Shown in pieces: positions 19,183 through 26,917 of a stretch of DNA of 64,000 nt. This DNA comes from CAVVPY01 sp963750295 (GTDB lineage: Bacteria > Actinomycetota > Actinomycetes > Mycobacteriales > Jatrophihabitantaceae): assembly GCA_963750295.1 (NCBI GenBank), contig CAVVPY010000001.1:186001-250000 (forward strand). Direction: 5' to 3'. Under the pieces are notes generated by a model. The model worked only from the letters and a program-made list of their open reading frames with translations, did not search any database and was not told the origin of the DNA. Position 1 is the first letter of the stretch, and each line of letters begins with the position of its first letter. Position numbers and translations under genes: made by a program.

Positions 19183-19641
19183 GTGGCGACGCTCCTCGGC
19201 TATGGACTGCTGGCGATCCTGCTTGCCGGCGTGCTGTTCGTTCTCGCCGCGTACCTGCTGCCGTCCGGAGAACAGATCGCGCCGGTCATCCGCGACGAGC
19301 CGGTGTGGGAGCTTCCTCCCGAGCGCGCCCTGCACGCCGACGACGTGTCCGCGGTACGGCTGCCGGTCGCGTTGCGCGGGTATCGGTTCGCCGAGACCGA
19401 CGTGCTGCTCGACCGGTTGGCCGACGAGTTGCGCGAGCGGGACGAGGAGTTGGCCCGGCTGCGCGGCACGCCGCTGCCGGAGTCCGGCGCTGAGGCGGCT
19501 GCCGCCGGTGTCGGACGAGGGCGCCGCCGTGTCGGACGAGGGCGCCGCCGTGTCGGACGAGGGCGCCGCCGTGTCGGACGAGGGCGCCGCCGTGTCGGAC
19601 GAGGGCGCCGCCGTGTCGGACGAGGTTGCCCAGACCGGTGA
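19183..19641 (+). CDS. DivIVA-domain membrane protein with repeat-derived basic tail
   Basis: Protein of 152 residues as read. One N-terminal transmembrane segment (LLGYGLLAILLAGVLFVLAA) is followed by a short DivIVA-like segment (VALRGYRFAETDVLLDRLAD) that ends in a charged coil. The corresponding gene upstream of tag in M. tuberculosis is Rv1209. From about residue 109 the protein becomes a seven-residue repeat VGRGRRR, encoded by a 21-bp tandem repeat (19508-19625), and it ends in a GTGA overlap with tag. One base fewer at the repeat entry would give an acidic VSDEGAA repeat instead, so the tail may be a frameshift product. The start is a GTG without a clear ribosome-binding site. Confidence 0.75.
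   Translation: MATLLGYGLLAILLAGVLFVLAAYLLPSGEQIAPVIRDEPVWELPPERALHADDVSAVRLPVALRGYRFAETDVLLDRLADELRERDEELARLRGTPLPESGAEAAAAGVGRGRRRVGRGRRRVGRGRRRVGRGRRRVGRGRRRVGRGCPDR
19508..19625 (+). repeat. 21-bp minisatellite, five full copies plus a 13-base partial
   Basis: Five identical tandem copies of a 21-bp unit beginning GTGTCGGACGAG begin at 19508, 19529, 19550, 19571 and 19592. The first 13 bases recur at 19613. The copies show no substitutions, so the expansion is recent or kept homogeneous. Because 21 is a multiple of three, changes in copy number keep the frame. In one frame it encodes VSDEGAA with every third base G or C; in the other it encodes VGRGRRR. Confidence 0.95.
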
Positions 19642-20192
19642 ACGCTGACGCCCGACCCCGCTGCGACTGGGCCGGGGCAGCCGCGGAGTACGTCGCCTAT
19701 CACGACGACGAGTGGGGAGTGCCGCTGCACGGTGAGCAGGCGCTGTTCGAGCGGCTCTCGCTCGAGGCGTTCCAGTCGGGGCTGTCGTGGCTGATCATCC
19801 TGCGTAAGCGGGCTGCGTTTCGCACCGCGTTCGCCGGATTCGACCTCGACGCGGTGGCCGGGTTCGGCGAGGCGGACCAGGCACGCCTGCTCGCCGACGC
19901 CGGCATCGTCCGCAACCGCGCCAAGATCGCGGCGACGATCGCGAACGCCCGCGCGATTCGTGCCGGCGTCCCGGAGGGGCTGGACGAGTTGCTCTGGTCG
20001 TTCGCGCCGTCACAGCACGTGCGACCCGCGACCCTGGCCGACGTCCCGGCCACGAGCCCCGAGTCGGTGGCGATGGCCAAGGAGCTCAAGCGACGCGGGC
20101 TGCGTTTCGTCGGTCCCACCACCGGCTACGCGCTGATGCAGGCAACCGGGATGGTCGACGACCACGTGGCGACCTGCTGGCGCGCGAACTGA
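19638..20192 (+). CDS. tag: DNA-3-methyladenine glycosylase I
   Basis: Protein of 184 residues of the Tag family, which excises N3-methyladenine from alkylated DNA. The zinc-snap residues are present: C9 (RCDW), H22 (YHDDEWG), H176 and C180 (VDDHVATCW). The catalytic pocket segment ERLSLEAFQSGLSWLIILRK is intact. GTG 19638 overlaps the stop of the preceding gene. It is followed by a large palindrome at 20223. Confidence 0.94.
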   Translation: MNADARPRCDWAGAAAEYVAYHDDEWGVPLHGEQALFERLSLEAFQSGLSWLIILRKRAAFRTAFAGFDLDAVAGFGEADQARLLADAGIVRNRAKIAATIANARAIRAGVPEGLDELLWSFAPSQHVRPATLADVPATSPESVAMAKELKRRGLRFVGPTTGYALMQATGMVDDHVATCWRAN

Positions 20193-20222
20193 GTGACGTC
20201 CGCGCTGCCCGAGTGACGTCCC

Positions 20223-20264
20223 GCGAAGATCAGAGACGGCGGATCCGCCGTCTCTGATCTTCGC
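20223..20264. terminator. 42-bp perfect palindrome between convergent genes
   Basis: A perfect inverted repeat with 21-base arms (left arm starting GCGAAGATCAGAGACGGCGG) and no loop sequence lies between tag and the leftward crotonase gene. It is enclosed by a second inverted pair, GAGTGACG at 20211 and CGTCACTC at 20269. GAGTGACGTC is also directly repeated 20 bases upstream at 20191. A bidirectional terminator is the simplest role; a small palindromic element is an alternative. Confidence 0.75.
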
Positions 20265-20337
20265 CAGCCGTCACTCAACGGCAACGGTCGTCACCCGATC
20301 GGTTCGGAGCGGCTAGGCAGCAGCAGCCGGCACCGGG

Positions 20338-21126
20338 TCAGCGGCCGAGGAACACCGGCTTCTGCTTGGCGATGAAGGCGGCGGTGGCGTTGCGGTGGTC
20401 CTCCGTCTGGCCCATGGCGGCCTGCAGGTCGGCCTCGCGGGCCAAGGCGTCGGCCAGCGTGGACGTTGCCCCGTACGCGAGCGAGTCCTTGATCGCGGCA
20501 TACGCGGCGGTCGGCCCGGCGGCCAGGCGGGTGGCGAGTTCGGTCGCCGCGGCGAGCACCCGGTCGGGCTCGACGACGGCGTTGACCAGCCCCATCGCCA
20601 GGGCGGCCTCGGCCCCGATCGGCTCGGCCAGCAGCGCGAGCGCGGTGGCCCGTGCCGACCCGATCAGTCGCGGGAGCGTCCACGAGACGCCGCTGTCGAG
20701 GCTCAGCCCGACATTGGCAAACGCGAGCAGGAACCCGGCCGAGTTCGCCGCGATCCGGAAATCGCACGCGAACGCGAGCCCTGCGCCGGCACCGGCGGCC
20801 ATCCCGTTCACCGCAGCGACGACCGGCTTGGGCATCGTCGCGAGCGAGGTGATGATCGGGTTGTAGTGCTGGGTGACGGTCGACAGCGGCGCCGGGTCGT
20901 TGGTCTCGAGCCCGTGCACGTGTTCCCGCAGGTCCTGCCCGACGCAGAAGCCACGGCCGTTTCCGGTGATCACGACTGCGCGGACCGCGCCGTCGTGCGC
21001 GAGCTCGGCCAGCCCGTCCACCAAGGCTTGTTTCAGCTCGACCGACAGCGAGTTCATGCTGTCGGGACGGTTCAGGGTCAGTGTCGCCACGCCCTCGGAG
21101 CGCTCGAGAAGTAGCACGTCGGCCAT
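20338..21126 (-). CDS. Crotonase-family enoyl-CoA isomerase/hydratase, PaaG-like
   Basis: Protein of 262 residues. The oxyanion hole is formed by GFCVGQDLREH and GMAAGAGAGLAFACDF. The usual first glutamate is missing, and an aspartate sits in the second site (VGLSLDSGVSWTLPRL), the pattern of PaaG-type isomerases such as 1,2-epoxyphenylacetyl-CoA isomerase. No other paa genes are nearby, so a phenylacetate role is not shown. ATG 21126 gives the family N-terminus MADVLLLERSEGVATLTLNR; a longer upstream open frame lacks family features. Confidence 0.88.
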   Translation of the reverse strand: MADVLLLERSEGVATLTLNRPDSMNSLSVELKQALVDGLAELAHDGAVRAVVITGNGRGFCVGQDLREHVHGLETNDPAPLSTVTQHYNPIITSLATMPKPVVAAVNGMAAGAGAGLAFACDFRIAANSAGFLLAFANVGLSLDSGVSWTLPRLIGSARATALALLAEPIGAEAALAMGLVNAVVEPDRVLAAATELATRLAAGPTAAYAAIKDSLAYGATSTLADALAREADLQAAMGQTEDHRNATAAFIAKQKPVFLGR

Positions 21127-21236
21127 GCCGCTGACGGTACCGCGACCCCGAGGTTGGGACCCGTGGTGCCGATCAGGGACAATGGACAGCAGCAGCGAGG
21201 TCACGTGCGTGCGTGGCTCACCGGAGGAGGTAACGC

Positions 21237-21404
21237 ATGGCGGCCATGAAGCCGCGGACAGGGGACGGTCCGCTGGAGGTCACCAAAGAGGGGCGTGGCA
21301 TCGTGATGCGCGTCCCGCTTGAGGGTGGTGGCCGACTCGTCGTCGAAATGTCGCCGGATGAGGCGGCAGCGCTCGGCGAGGCGCTGAAGTCAGCCGTCGG
21401 CTGA
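21237..21404 (+). CDS. DUF3117 micro-protein
   Basis: Protein of only 55 residues beginning MAAMKPRTGDGPLEVTKEGR, the highly conserved actinobacterial DUF3117 family (M. tuberculosis Rv1211, in the same position between tag and glgA). A GGAGGAGG ribosome-binding site at 21223-21230 supports ATG 21237. The protein is probably a small beta-sheet unit. No function is established. It is followed by a good terminator hairpin, so it is likely a single-gene transcript. Confidence 0.93.
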   Translation: MAAMKPRTGDGPLEVTKEGRGIVMRVPLEGGGRLVVEMSPDEAAALGEALKSAVG

Positions 21405-21422
21405 GTCGACTCGACATTCTTT

Positions 21423-21460
21423 CCGGCCCCGGATCCTGCCGAGTGCAGGTCCGGGGCCGG
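21423..21460 (+). terminator. Terminator hairpin after the DUF3117 gene
   Basis: Stem of CCGGCCCCGGA with TCCGGGGCCGG (11 pairs), continued by CCTGC with GCAGG and closed by a five-base loop, starts 18 bases after the stop codon. No U-run follows, as is common in high-GC actinomycetes. Confidence 0.75.
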
Positions 21461-21510
21461 ATGCCGTCCGGGGCCTGGGCCGTCTCGGCCGGTGGGGCAG
21501 GATTGAGCGC

Positions 21511-22779
21511 ATGAGCCAGGACGCACCGGTGACGATCCGGCTCGGACACGCGGCCGACGGCGTCGAGCCGGTCCACGAGGCCGGGGGACCGAGCGAGCTG
21601 CGCGATGCAGGGGGCAAGCTGGGCCGGACCCTGCCGGCGGGCACGACGGTGTTGGTCCGCCCGGGCCTGGACGGGGCGCGGCTGACCGCCTTCGTCGAAG
21701 GGCTCGCCCTCGGCTCGTATCGATTCACCCTGGCCACCGGCCGGAGGCCGCCGCGCGGCACCGTGGAGATCGCCGGCACCGAGGATTCGGCCGCGCTCGA
21801 GCGCGGCCTGCGCAATGCCGCCGCGACCGGCTGGGCGCGCGACCTGACCAACATGCCGGCAGCCACCAAGACACCGGCCTGGCTGGCTGATCAGGCGGCC
21901 CGGGTGCTGTCCCCGCTCTCGGTCTCGGTCGACGCGCGGGACGAACGCTGGCTGGCCGAGCACGGGTTCGGCGGCCTGCTCGCCGTGGGTGGCGGGTCCG
22001 CCTCGCCCCCGCGCCTGATCGAGGCGCGCTACCGGCCGCGGGGTGCCATCGCGGGCGTGCACGTCGTCCTGGTCGGGAAGGGCATCACCTTCGACACGGG
22101 CGGGTTGAGCATCAAGCTCGGTGACGCCATGAAGCCGATGAAGACCGACATGGCCGGCGGGGCGGCGGTGCTCGGGGCGGTCCGGCTGATCGCCGAACAG
22201 CGACTGCCGGTCCGGGTCACCGCGCTCGTGCCGAGCGCCGAGAACGCGGTCGGTGCAGCGTCCTACCGGCCCGGCGACGTCGTGCGGCACGTCGGCGGGC
22301 GGACCAGCGAGATCACCAACACCGATGCCGAGGGACGTGTCGTCCTCGCCGACGCGCTTGCCTATGCGGCAGCGCGGCTGCGGCCGTCGGTCCTGGTCGA
22401 CATCGCAACCCTGACCGGTGCGATGAAGGTGGCGCTCGGGCTGCGGACCGGGGGGCTGTTCGCCACCTCCGACGAACTCGCCGCCGGGCTGGTCGCTGCC
22501 GGGCAGGCGTGCGGCGAACCGCTCTGGCGCCTGCCGCTCGAGCACGACTACGCCGACCGGCTGACCTCGGCGGTCGCCGACGCGGACAACGCGCCGGGAA
22601 ATCCTGGTGGGATCACCGCCGCGCTGTTCCTCGAATGGTTCACGGCTGGGCTGCCGTGGGCGCATCTCGACATCGCCGGCCCGGCCCGCGCCGCCAAGGA
22701 GGACGGCAGCCGCTCAGCGGGCGCCACCGGGTTCGGCGCCCGGCTGCTCGCGACCTGGGTGGAGCAGCTCCATGGCTGA
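21511..22779 (+). CDS. pepA: Leucyl aminopeptidase (M17 family)
   Basis: Cytosolic M17 aminopeptidase of 422 residues, shorter than the 503 of E. coli PepA because the N-terminal domain is reduced. The catalytic part is complete: metal and active-site residues K190 and D195 (VGKGITFDTGG), D213, and D272 and E274 in the signature NTDAEGR (270-276). It cleaves N-terminal residues from peptides. The product could feed from the peptide importer at 3.4-9.6 kb, although that is only an inference. The 3' end overlaps the next gene by eight bases. Confidence 0.93.
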   Translation: MSQDAPVTIRLGHAADGVEPVHEAGGPSELRDAGGKLGRTLPAGTTVLVRPGLDGARLTAFVEGLALGSYRFTLATGRRPPRGTVEIAGTEDSAALERGLRNAAATGWARDLTNMPAATKTPAWLADQAARVLSPLSVSVDARDERWLAEHGFGGLLAVGGGSASPPRLIEARYRPRGAIAGVHVVLVGKGITFDTGGLSIKLGDAMKPMKTDMAGGAAVLGAVRLIAEQRLPVRVTALVPSAENAVGAASYRPGDVVRHVGGRTSEITNTDAEGRVVLADALAYAAARLRPSVLVDIATLTGAMKVALGLRTGGLFATSDELAAGLVAAGQACGEPLWRLPLEHDYADRLTSAVADADNAPGNPGGITAALFLEWFTAGLPWAHLDIAGPARAAKEDGSRSAGATGFGARLLATWVEQLHG

Positions 22780-23431
22780 GCCGGAGTTCGCGCTGCCCCT
22801 GGTCGTGCGCATCGAGCGGGACTCGCCACCCCGGCGGACGGACGCGCTCGAAGCCGCGGCCCGTGCCGTGCTGCTCATGCTGACCAGCGACGTGGCGGAC
22901 TGGCGCGCGGCGATCGAGGAGTGGGACGGCAGCAGGATTCGCAAGGTCGTGCGGCGCGCCCGCGGCGCGAGCTGGCGGCACGCCGTCCAGCTACCCGGCC
23001 TCACGCTCACCCACCGCAGCGCCGAGGTCAGGGTGTTCCCACCGCTGCCGGTCGACGACTGGCCGCCGGAGCTGGCAAAGCTGCAGGTCGGGGGTACCGA
23101 GCTCGATGATCTCGAGCCGCCGCGCCCGCCGAATCCCGATGCCCCGCTGATCCTGCTCTCGCCGCACGCGAAGATGTCGGCGGGCAAGGCGATGGCGCAG
23201 GCCGGCCACGCCGCTCAGCTCGGCTGGCGGGTGGCGTCCAGCGAGGGGCGCGCCGCGTGGCAGGAGCGCGGCTTCGCCCTCTCGGTCCGCACCGCATCGG
23301 CCGACGGGTGGCGCCAGGCGGTGGAGCTCGGGCTGCCGGTCGTGCACGACGGTGGCTTCACCGAGGTCGCGCCGGGCACCCAGACGGCGGTCTTCGTCCT
23401 CGGCTCAGCTCACCGGCAGATGCGCTCGTAG
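22772..23431 (+). CDS. PTH2-like peptidyl-tRNA hydrolase domain protein with unknown N-terminal half
   Basis: Protein of 219 residues. The C-terminal part from about 126 (LILLSPHAKMSAGKAMAQAG, then HAAQLGW) carries the lysine/Gly-rich helix and His of the PTH2 family, which releases tRNA from stalled peptidyl-tRNA. The first 120 residues (VVRIERDSPPRRTDALEAAA, later VRRARGASWRHAVQLPG) are not recognised and seem to be an actinobacterial addition. It starts inside the pepA 3' end and converges on glgA with a 22-base overlap. Catalytic activity is likely but not certain. Confidence 0.72.
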   Translation: MAEPEFALPLVVRIERDSPPRRTDALEAAARAVLLMLTSDVADWRAAIEEWDGSRIRKVVRRARGASWRHAVQLPGLTLTHRSAEVRVFPPLPVDDWPPELAKLQVGGTELDDLEPPRPPNPDAPLILLSPHAKMSAGKAMAQAGHAAQLGWRVASSEGRAAWQERGFALSVRTASADGWRQAVELGLPVVHDGGFTEVAPGTQTAVFVLGSAHRQMRS

Positions 23432-24570
23432 AGTTCCACCGTGCGGTGCGCGATCGCGTCCCAGCTGAACTCGTGCACCGCGCGTTCACGTCCGGCCCGC
23501 CCCATCGCCGCCGCCCGGGCCGGATCGCCGCACAGGGTGTTGACGGCCTCGGCGAGACCGGCCTCGAACTCAGCCGCGGGTACCGGTAGGCAGGGGACGA
23601 GCAGGCCGGTCAGCCCGTCCGCGACGACCTCGGGGATTCCGCCGACCGCGCTCGCCACGACCGCGGTCTCGCACGCCATCGCCTCCAGATTCACGATCCC
23701 GAGCGGTTCGTAGACCGAAGGGCAGACGAACACGGCCGCCTGCGTCAGCAGCGGGACCAGTTCGGCCCGCGGCAGCATGTCCCGGATCCAGATGACGCCA
23801 CTGCGCGATTCGGCGAGCGAGCCGACGCTCGCCTCGGTCTCGGCGGCGATCTCGGTGGTGTCGGGCGCGCCCGCGCAGAGCACGAGCTGGATGTCGGGAT
23901 CGAACGCGCGGGCGGCGGCGAGCAGATGCGCCAGCCCCTTCTGCCGCGTGATGCGCCCGACGAAGATCACGTAGGGACGCGTGCTGTCGATGCCGAACCG
24001 CTCGAGGATCTCGCCGGACGGATCCGGTGAGTACATCGTGGTGTCGATGCCGTTGTGGATGACGTGGACCCGGTCCGGGTCGACGAACGGGTAGGCGTCC
24101 AGCACATCCGCACGCATGCCGTAGGACACCGCGACGATTGCCTGCGCGGTCTCGTAGGCCTGCCGTTCCGCCCAGGACGACACCTGGTACCCGCCGCCGA
24201 GTTGCTCGGCCTTCCACGGCCGCTGCGGTTCGAGCGAATGCGCTGTGAGCACGTGCGGGACCTTGTGCAGTGCCGAGCCGAGCACGCCGGCCAGGTTCGC
24301 GTACCAGGTGTGCGAGTGCAACACGTCCGCTGTTCCGACGGCCGACGCCATCTCGAGGTCGGCCCCGAGCGTGCGCAGCGAGCCGTTCGCCTCGGCCAGA
24401 CCTGGCGGTGTGCGGTAGGCGTGCACCCGGGGCTCGTCACGTGGTGCTCCGAAGCAGTGCACGTCGACGTCGACGATCCGGCGCAGTTCGCGCACGAGGA
24501 ACTCGACGTGCACCCCGGCCCCCCCATATACCTCGGGGGGGTATTCACGGGTCAGGATCGCGGCACGCAT
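23410..24570 (-). CDS. glgA: Glycogen synthase / alpha-maltose-1-phosphate synthase (GT4)
   Basis: GT4 glycosyltransferase of 386 residues, matching actinobacterial GlgA/GlgM (M. tuberculosis Rv1212c) in length and position. The N-terminus MRAAILTREYPPEVYGGAG binds the acceptor side. The C-terminal Rossmann domain has YVIFVGRITRQKGLAHLL and the donor-binding CPSVYEPLGIVNLEAMACE. Rv1212c uses ADP-glucose and glucose-1-phosphate to make maltose-1-phosphate for glucan synthesis. It is divergent from glgC, which makes the ADP-glucose; 74 bases between the starts would hold both promoters. Confidence 0.93.
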   Translation of the reverse strand: MRAAILTREYPPEVYGGAGVHVEFLVRELRRIVDVDVHCFGAPRDEPRVHAYRTPPGLAEANGSLRTLGADLEMASAVGTADVLHSHTWYANLAGVLGSALHKVPHVLTAHSLEPQRPWKAEQLGGGYQVSSWAERQAYETAQAIVAVSYGMRADVLDAYPFVDPDRVHVIHNGIDTTMYSPDPSGEILERFGIDSTRPYVIFVGRITRQKGLAHLLAAARAFDPDIQLVLCAGAPDTTEIAAETEASVGSLAESRSGVIWIRDMLPRAELVPLLTQAAVFVCPSVYEPLGIVNLEAMACETAVVASAVGGIPEVVADGLTGLLVPCLPVPAAEFEAGLAEAVNTLCGDPARAAAMGRAGRERAVHEFSWDAIAHRTVELYERICR

Positions 24571-24644
24571 GATGCGACCCTAGACCTGCGAGTGATCGGC
24601 TCGGCAGTGGTCGCATCGTGCGTGCGGACCGTTAGGGTTGGGGC

Positions 24645-25865
24645 ATGGCTAGGGAGCCGCGGGTGCTGGGGATGGTTCTCGCCGGTGGCGAGGGGAAGCG
24701 GCTCTGGCCGCTCACCGCCGACCGGGCGAAGCCGGCCGTCCCGTTCGGCGGCAACTACCGGCTCATCGATTTCGTGCTGTCGAATCTGGTCAACGCCGGC
24801 TACCTGCGCATCTGCGTGCTCACCCAGTACAAGTCGCACTCGCTCGACCGGCACATCACCCAGACCTGGCGCATGTCGACCGTGCTCGGGAACTACATCA
24901 CGCCCGTGCCGGCACAGCAGCGCCTCGGCCCGCGCTGGTACACCGGCAGCGCGGACGCCATCCTGCAGTCGTCGAACCTGGTCTATGACGACAAGCCCGA
25001 CTACATCGTCGTCTTCGGCGCGGACCACGTGTACCGGATGGACCCGCGGCAGATGGTCGCCCAGCACATCGAGTCCGGGGCGGGCGCGACTGTTGCCGGC
25101 ATCCGGGTGCCGCGTGCCGAGGCGAGCGCGTTCGGGGTCATCGACGCCGCGGCCGACCGACGCGTGATCGGCTTCCTCGAGAAGCCCGAGAACCCACCAG
25201 GACTCCCGGACGCACCCGATCAGACCTACGCGTCCATGGGCAACTACGTGTTCACGACACAGGCGTTGCTGGATGCGCTCAAGGACGATGCCGAGGACGA
25301 GGACTCCGTCCACGACATGGGCGGCAGCATCATGCCGATGATGGTCAAGCAGGGCGACGCGTACGTGTACGACTTCGACGACAACGACGTGCCCGGTGCG
25401 GAGGAGCGCGACCAGGGCTACTGGCGCGATGTCGGGACGCTCGACGCCTACTACGACGCGCACATGGACCTCGTCGCCGTCCACCCGATCTTCAACCTCT
25501 ACAACAACCAGTGGCCGATCTACACCTACCACCCGCAACTGCCGTCGGCGAAGTTCATCGAAGGCGGCATCGCACAGGAGTCCCTCGTCGGCGCAGGAAC
25601 GATCGTGTCGAGTGCCACCGTGCGGCACAGCGTCCTGTCACCGAACGTGCGGCTGCACGCCGGGGCCTACGTCGAAGGCTCGGTCCTGATGGACGGCGTG
25701 CAGATCGGGCGCGGCGCGGTCGTGCGCAAGGCGATCCTCGACAAGGACGTCGTCGTGCCCGAGGGCGCCCACATCGGGGTGGACACCGATCTGGACCGCT
25801 CGCGCTATCACGTGTCGGCGAGCGGCGTCGTCGTGCTCGGCAAGAGCCAGCTCGCCTTGCCCTGA
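24645..25865 (+). CDS. glgC: Glucose-1-phosphate adenylyltransferase
   Basis: ADP-glucose pyrophosphorylase of 406 residues. The N-terminal nucleotidyltransferase domain shows GGEGKRLWPLTADRAKPAVP and FGGNYRLIDFVLSN. The C-terminal left-handed beta-helix (SSATVRHSVLSPNVRLHAGA) is complete. The enzyme makes ADP-glucose from ATP and glucose-1-phosphate for the divergent glgA product. About 155 bases follow before the next gene, with no clear terminator. Confidence 0.96.
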   Translation: MAREPRVLGMVLAGGEGKRLWPLTADRAKPAVPFGGNYRLIDFVLSNLVNAGYLRICVLTQYKSHSLDRHITQTWRMSTVLGNYITPVPAQQRLGPRWYTGSADAILQSSNLVYDDKPDYIVVFGADHVYRMDPRQMVAQHIESGAGATVAGIRVPRAEASAFGVIDAAADRRVIGFLEKPENPPGLPDAPDQTYASMGNYVFTTQALLDALKDDAEDEDSVHDMGGSIMPMMVKQGDAYVYDFDDNDVPGAEERDQGYWRDVGTLDAYYDAHMDLVAVHPIFNLYNNQWPIYTYHPQLPSAKFIEGGIAQESLVGAGTIVSSATVRHSVLSPNVRLHAGAYVEGSVLMDGVQIGRGAVVRKAILDKDVVVPEGAHIGVDTDLDRSRYHVSASGVVVLGKSQLALP

Positions 25866-26020
25866 CCTTGAGGTTTCCGCGCCAGATGGGCGATTCGCCC
25901 AATGTTGGACCGGCTCGCGGTCACAATCTTGACGTCAAACCGACACGCTAGGCCACGTCCCTGTCGGTGGCCTGGTGTCCTGGCTAGGGTGACGCCATCT
26001 GGTCCGACTAGGAGGTAGCG

Positions 26021-26917
26021 GTGCACCTACGTTCTCGCGCGCTCTCGGGTGTGTTCTCTCTCGGGATGGCCGCGGCGCTCGCCCTCACTGGATGCGCGAG
26101 CAACAGCGAGGGGTCGGGGCCTACCGGGAAGGTTTCCAACTCGATCAGCCAGGACACGTCCCTTGACTCGCTCATTCCAGCGAAGATCAAGTCGGCGGGC
26201 AAGCTCGTCGTGGGGGTGAACGTGCCCTACTCGCCGAACGAATTCATCCAGAACGGCAAGGTGGTCGGCTTCGACGTCGACCTGCTCGATGCGACCGCGA
26301 AGGTGCTCGGGCTCGGCACCCAGTACCGACAGTCTCAGTTCGAGAAGATCATCCCGTCGGTCCAGGCCGGAACCTATGACATCGGGATGTCCTCGTTCAC
26401 CGACACCAAGGAGCGCGAGAAGACGGTCGACTTCGTCACCTACTTCAGCGCCGGCATCCTCTGGGCGGCCCAATCGGGCAAGACCGTCGACCCGGCCAAC
26501 GCCTGCGGGCTCACCGTCGCGGTGCAGTCGAACACCACCGAGCAGCAGGACGAACTCCCCGCCCTGACCAAGGCGTGCACCGCCGCCGGCAAGAAGCCGA
26601 TCAAGGTGCTCGCCTACACCAGCCAGGCCGACGCGACCAACGCCGTGATTCTCGGCAAGGCGGACGCGATCACCGCTGACTCGCCGGTGACCGCGTATGC
26701 CATCAAGCAGAGCGGCGGCAAGCTGGTCCAGGCCGGCGACGTCAAGGAGGCCGCGCCGTACGGGTGGCCGATCGCCAAGGGCTCGACCCTCGCGCAGGCG
26801 ATGCAAAAGGCACTGCAGTCGCTCATCGACGACGGGACCTACGACCAGATCTGCAAGAAGTGGGGCGTGCAGAGCGGCGAGATCAAGACTGCTGAGATCA
26901 ACGGAGCGGTCAGCTGA
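26021..26917 (+). CDS. Polar amino acid ABC transporter binding lipoprotein (family 3), first set
   Basis: Binding protein of 298 residues. It has a lipoprotein signal with lipobox LTGC (Cys25), then a type II periplasmic-binding fold (GKLVVGVNVPYSPNEFIQNG, FDVDLLDATAKVLGLGTQY, YDIGMSSFTDTKEREKTVDF) typical of SBP_bac_3. GTG 26021 is preceded by AGGAGGT, which fixes the start. It heads a binding-protein/permease/ATPase operon (26021-28616). The ligand is a polar amino acid or an opine-like compound and cannot be narrowed. Confidence 0.93.
   Translation: MHLRSRALSGVFSLGMAAALALTGCASNSEGSGPTGKVSNSISQDTSLDSLIPAKIKSAGKLVVGVNVPYSPNEFIQNGKVVGFDVDLLDATAKVLGLGTQYRQSQFEKIIPSVQAGTYDIGMSSFTDTKEREKTVDFVTYFSAGILWAAQSGKTVDPANACGLTVAVQSNTTEQQDELPALTKACTAAGKKPIKVLAYTSQADATNAVILGKADAITADSPVTAYAIKQSGGKLVQAGDVKEAAPYGWPIAKGSTLAQAMQKALQSLIDDGTYDQICKKWGVQSGEIKTAEINGAVS

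Noticed and set aside
19508..19625. Possible CRISPR array
   Set aside because: Copies are directly adjacent with no spacers and lie inside a coding region; it is a minisatellite.
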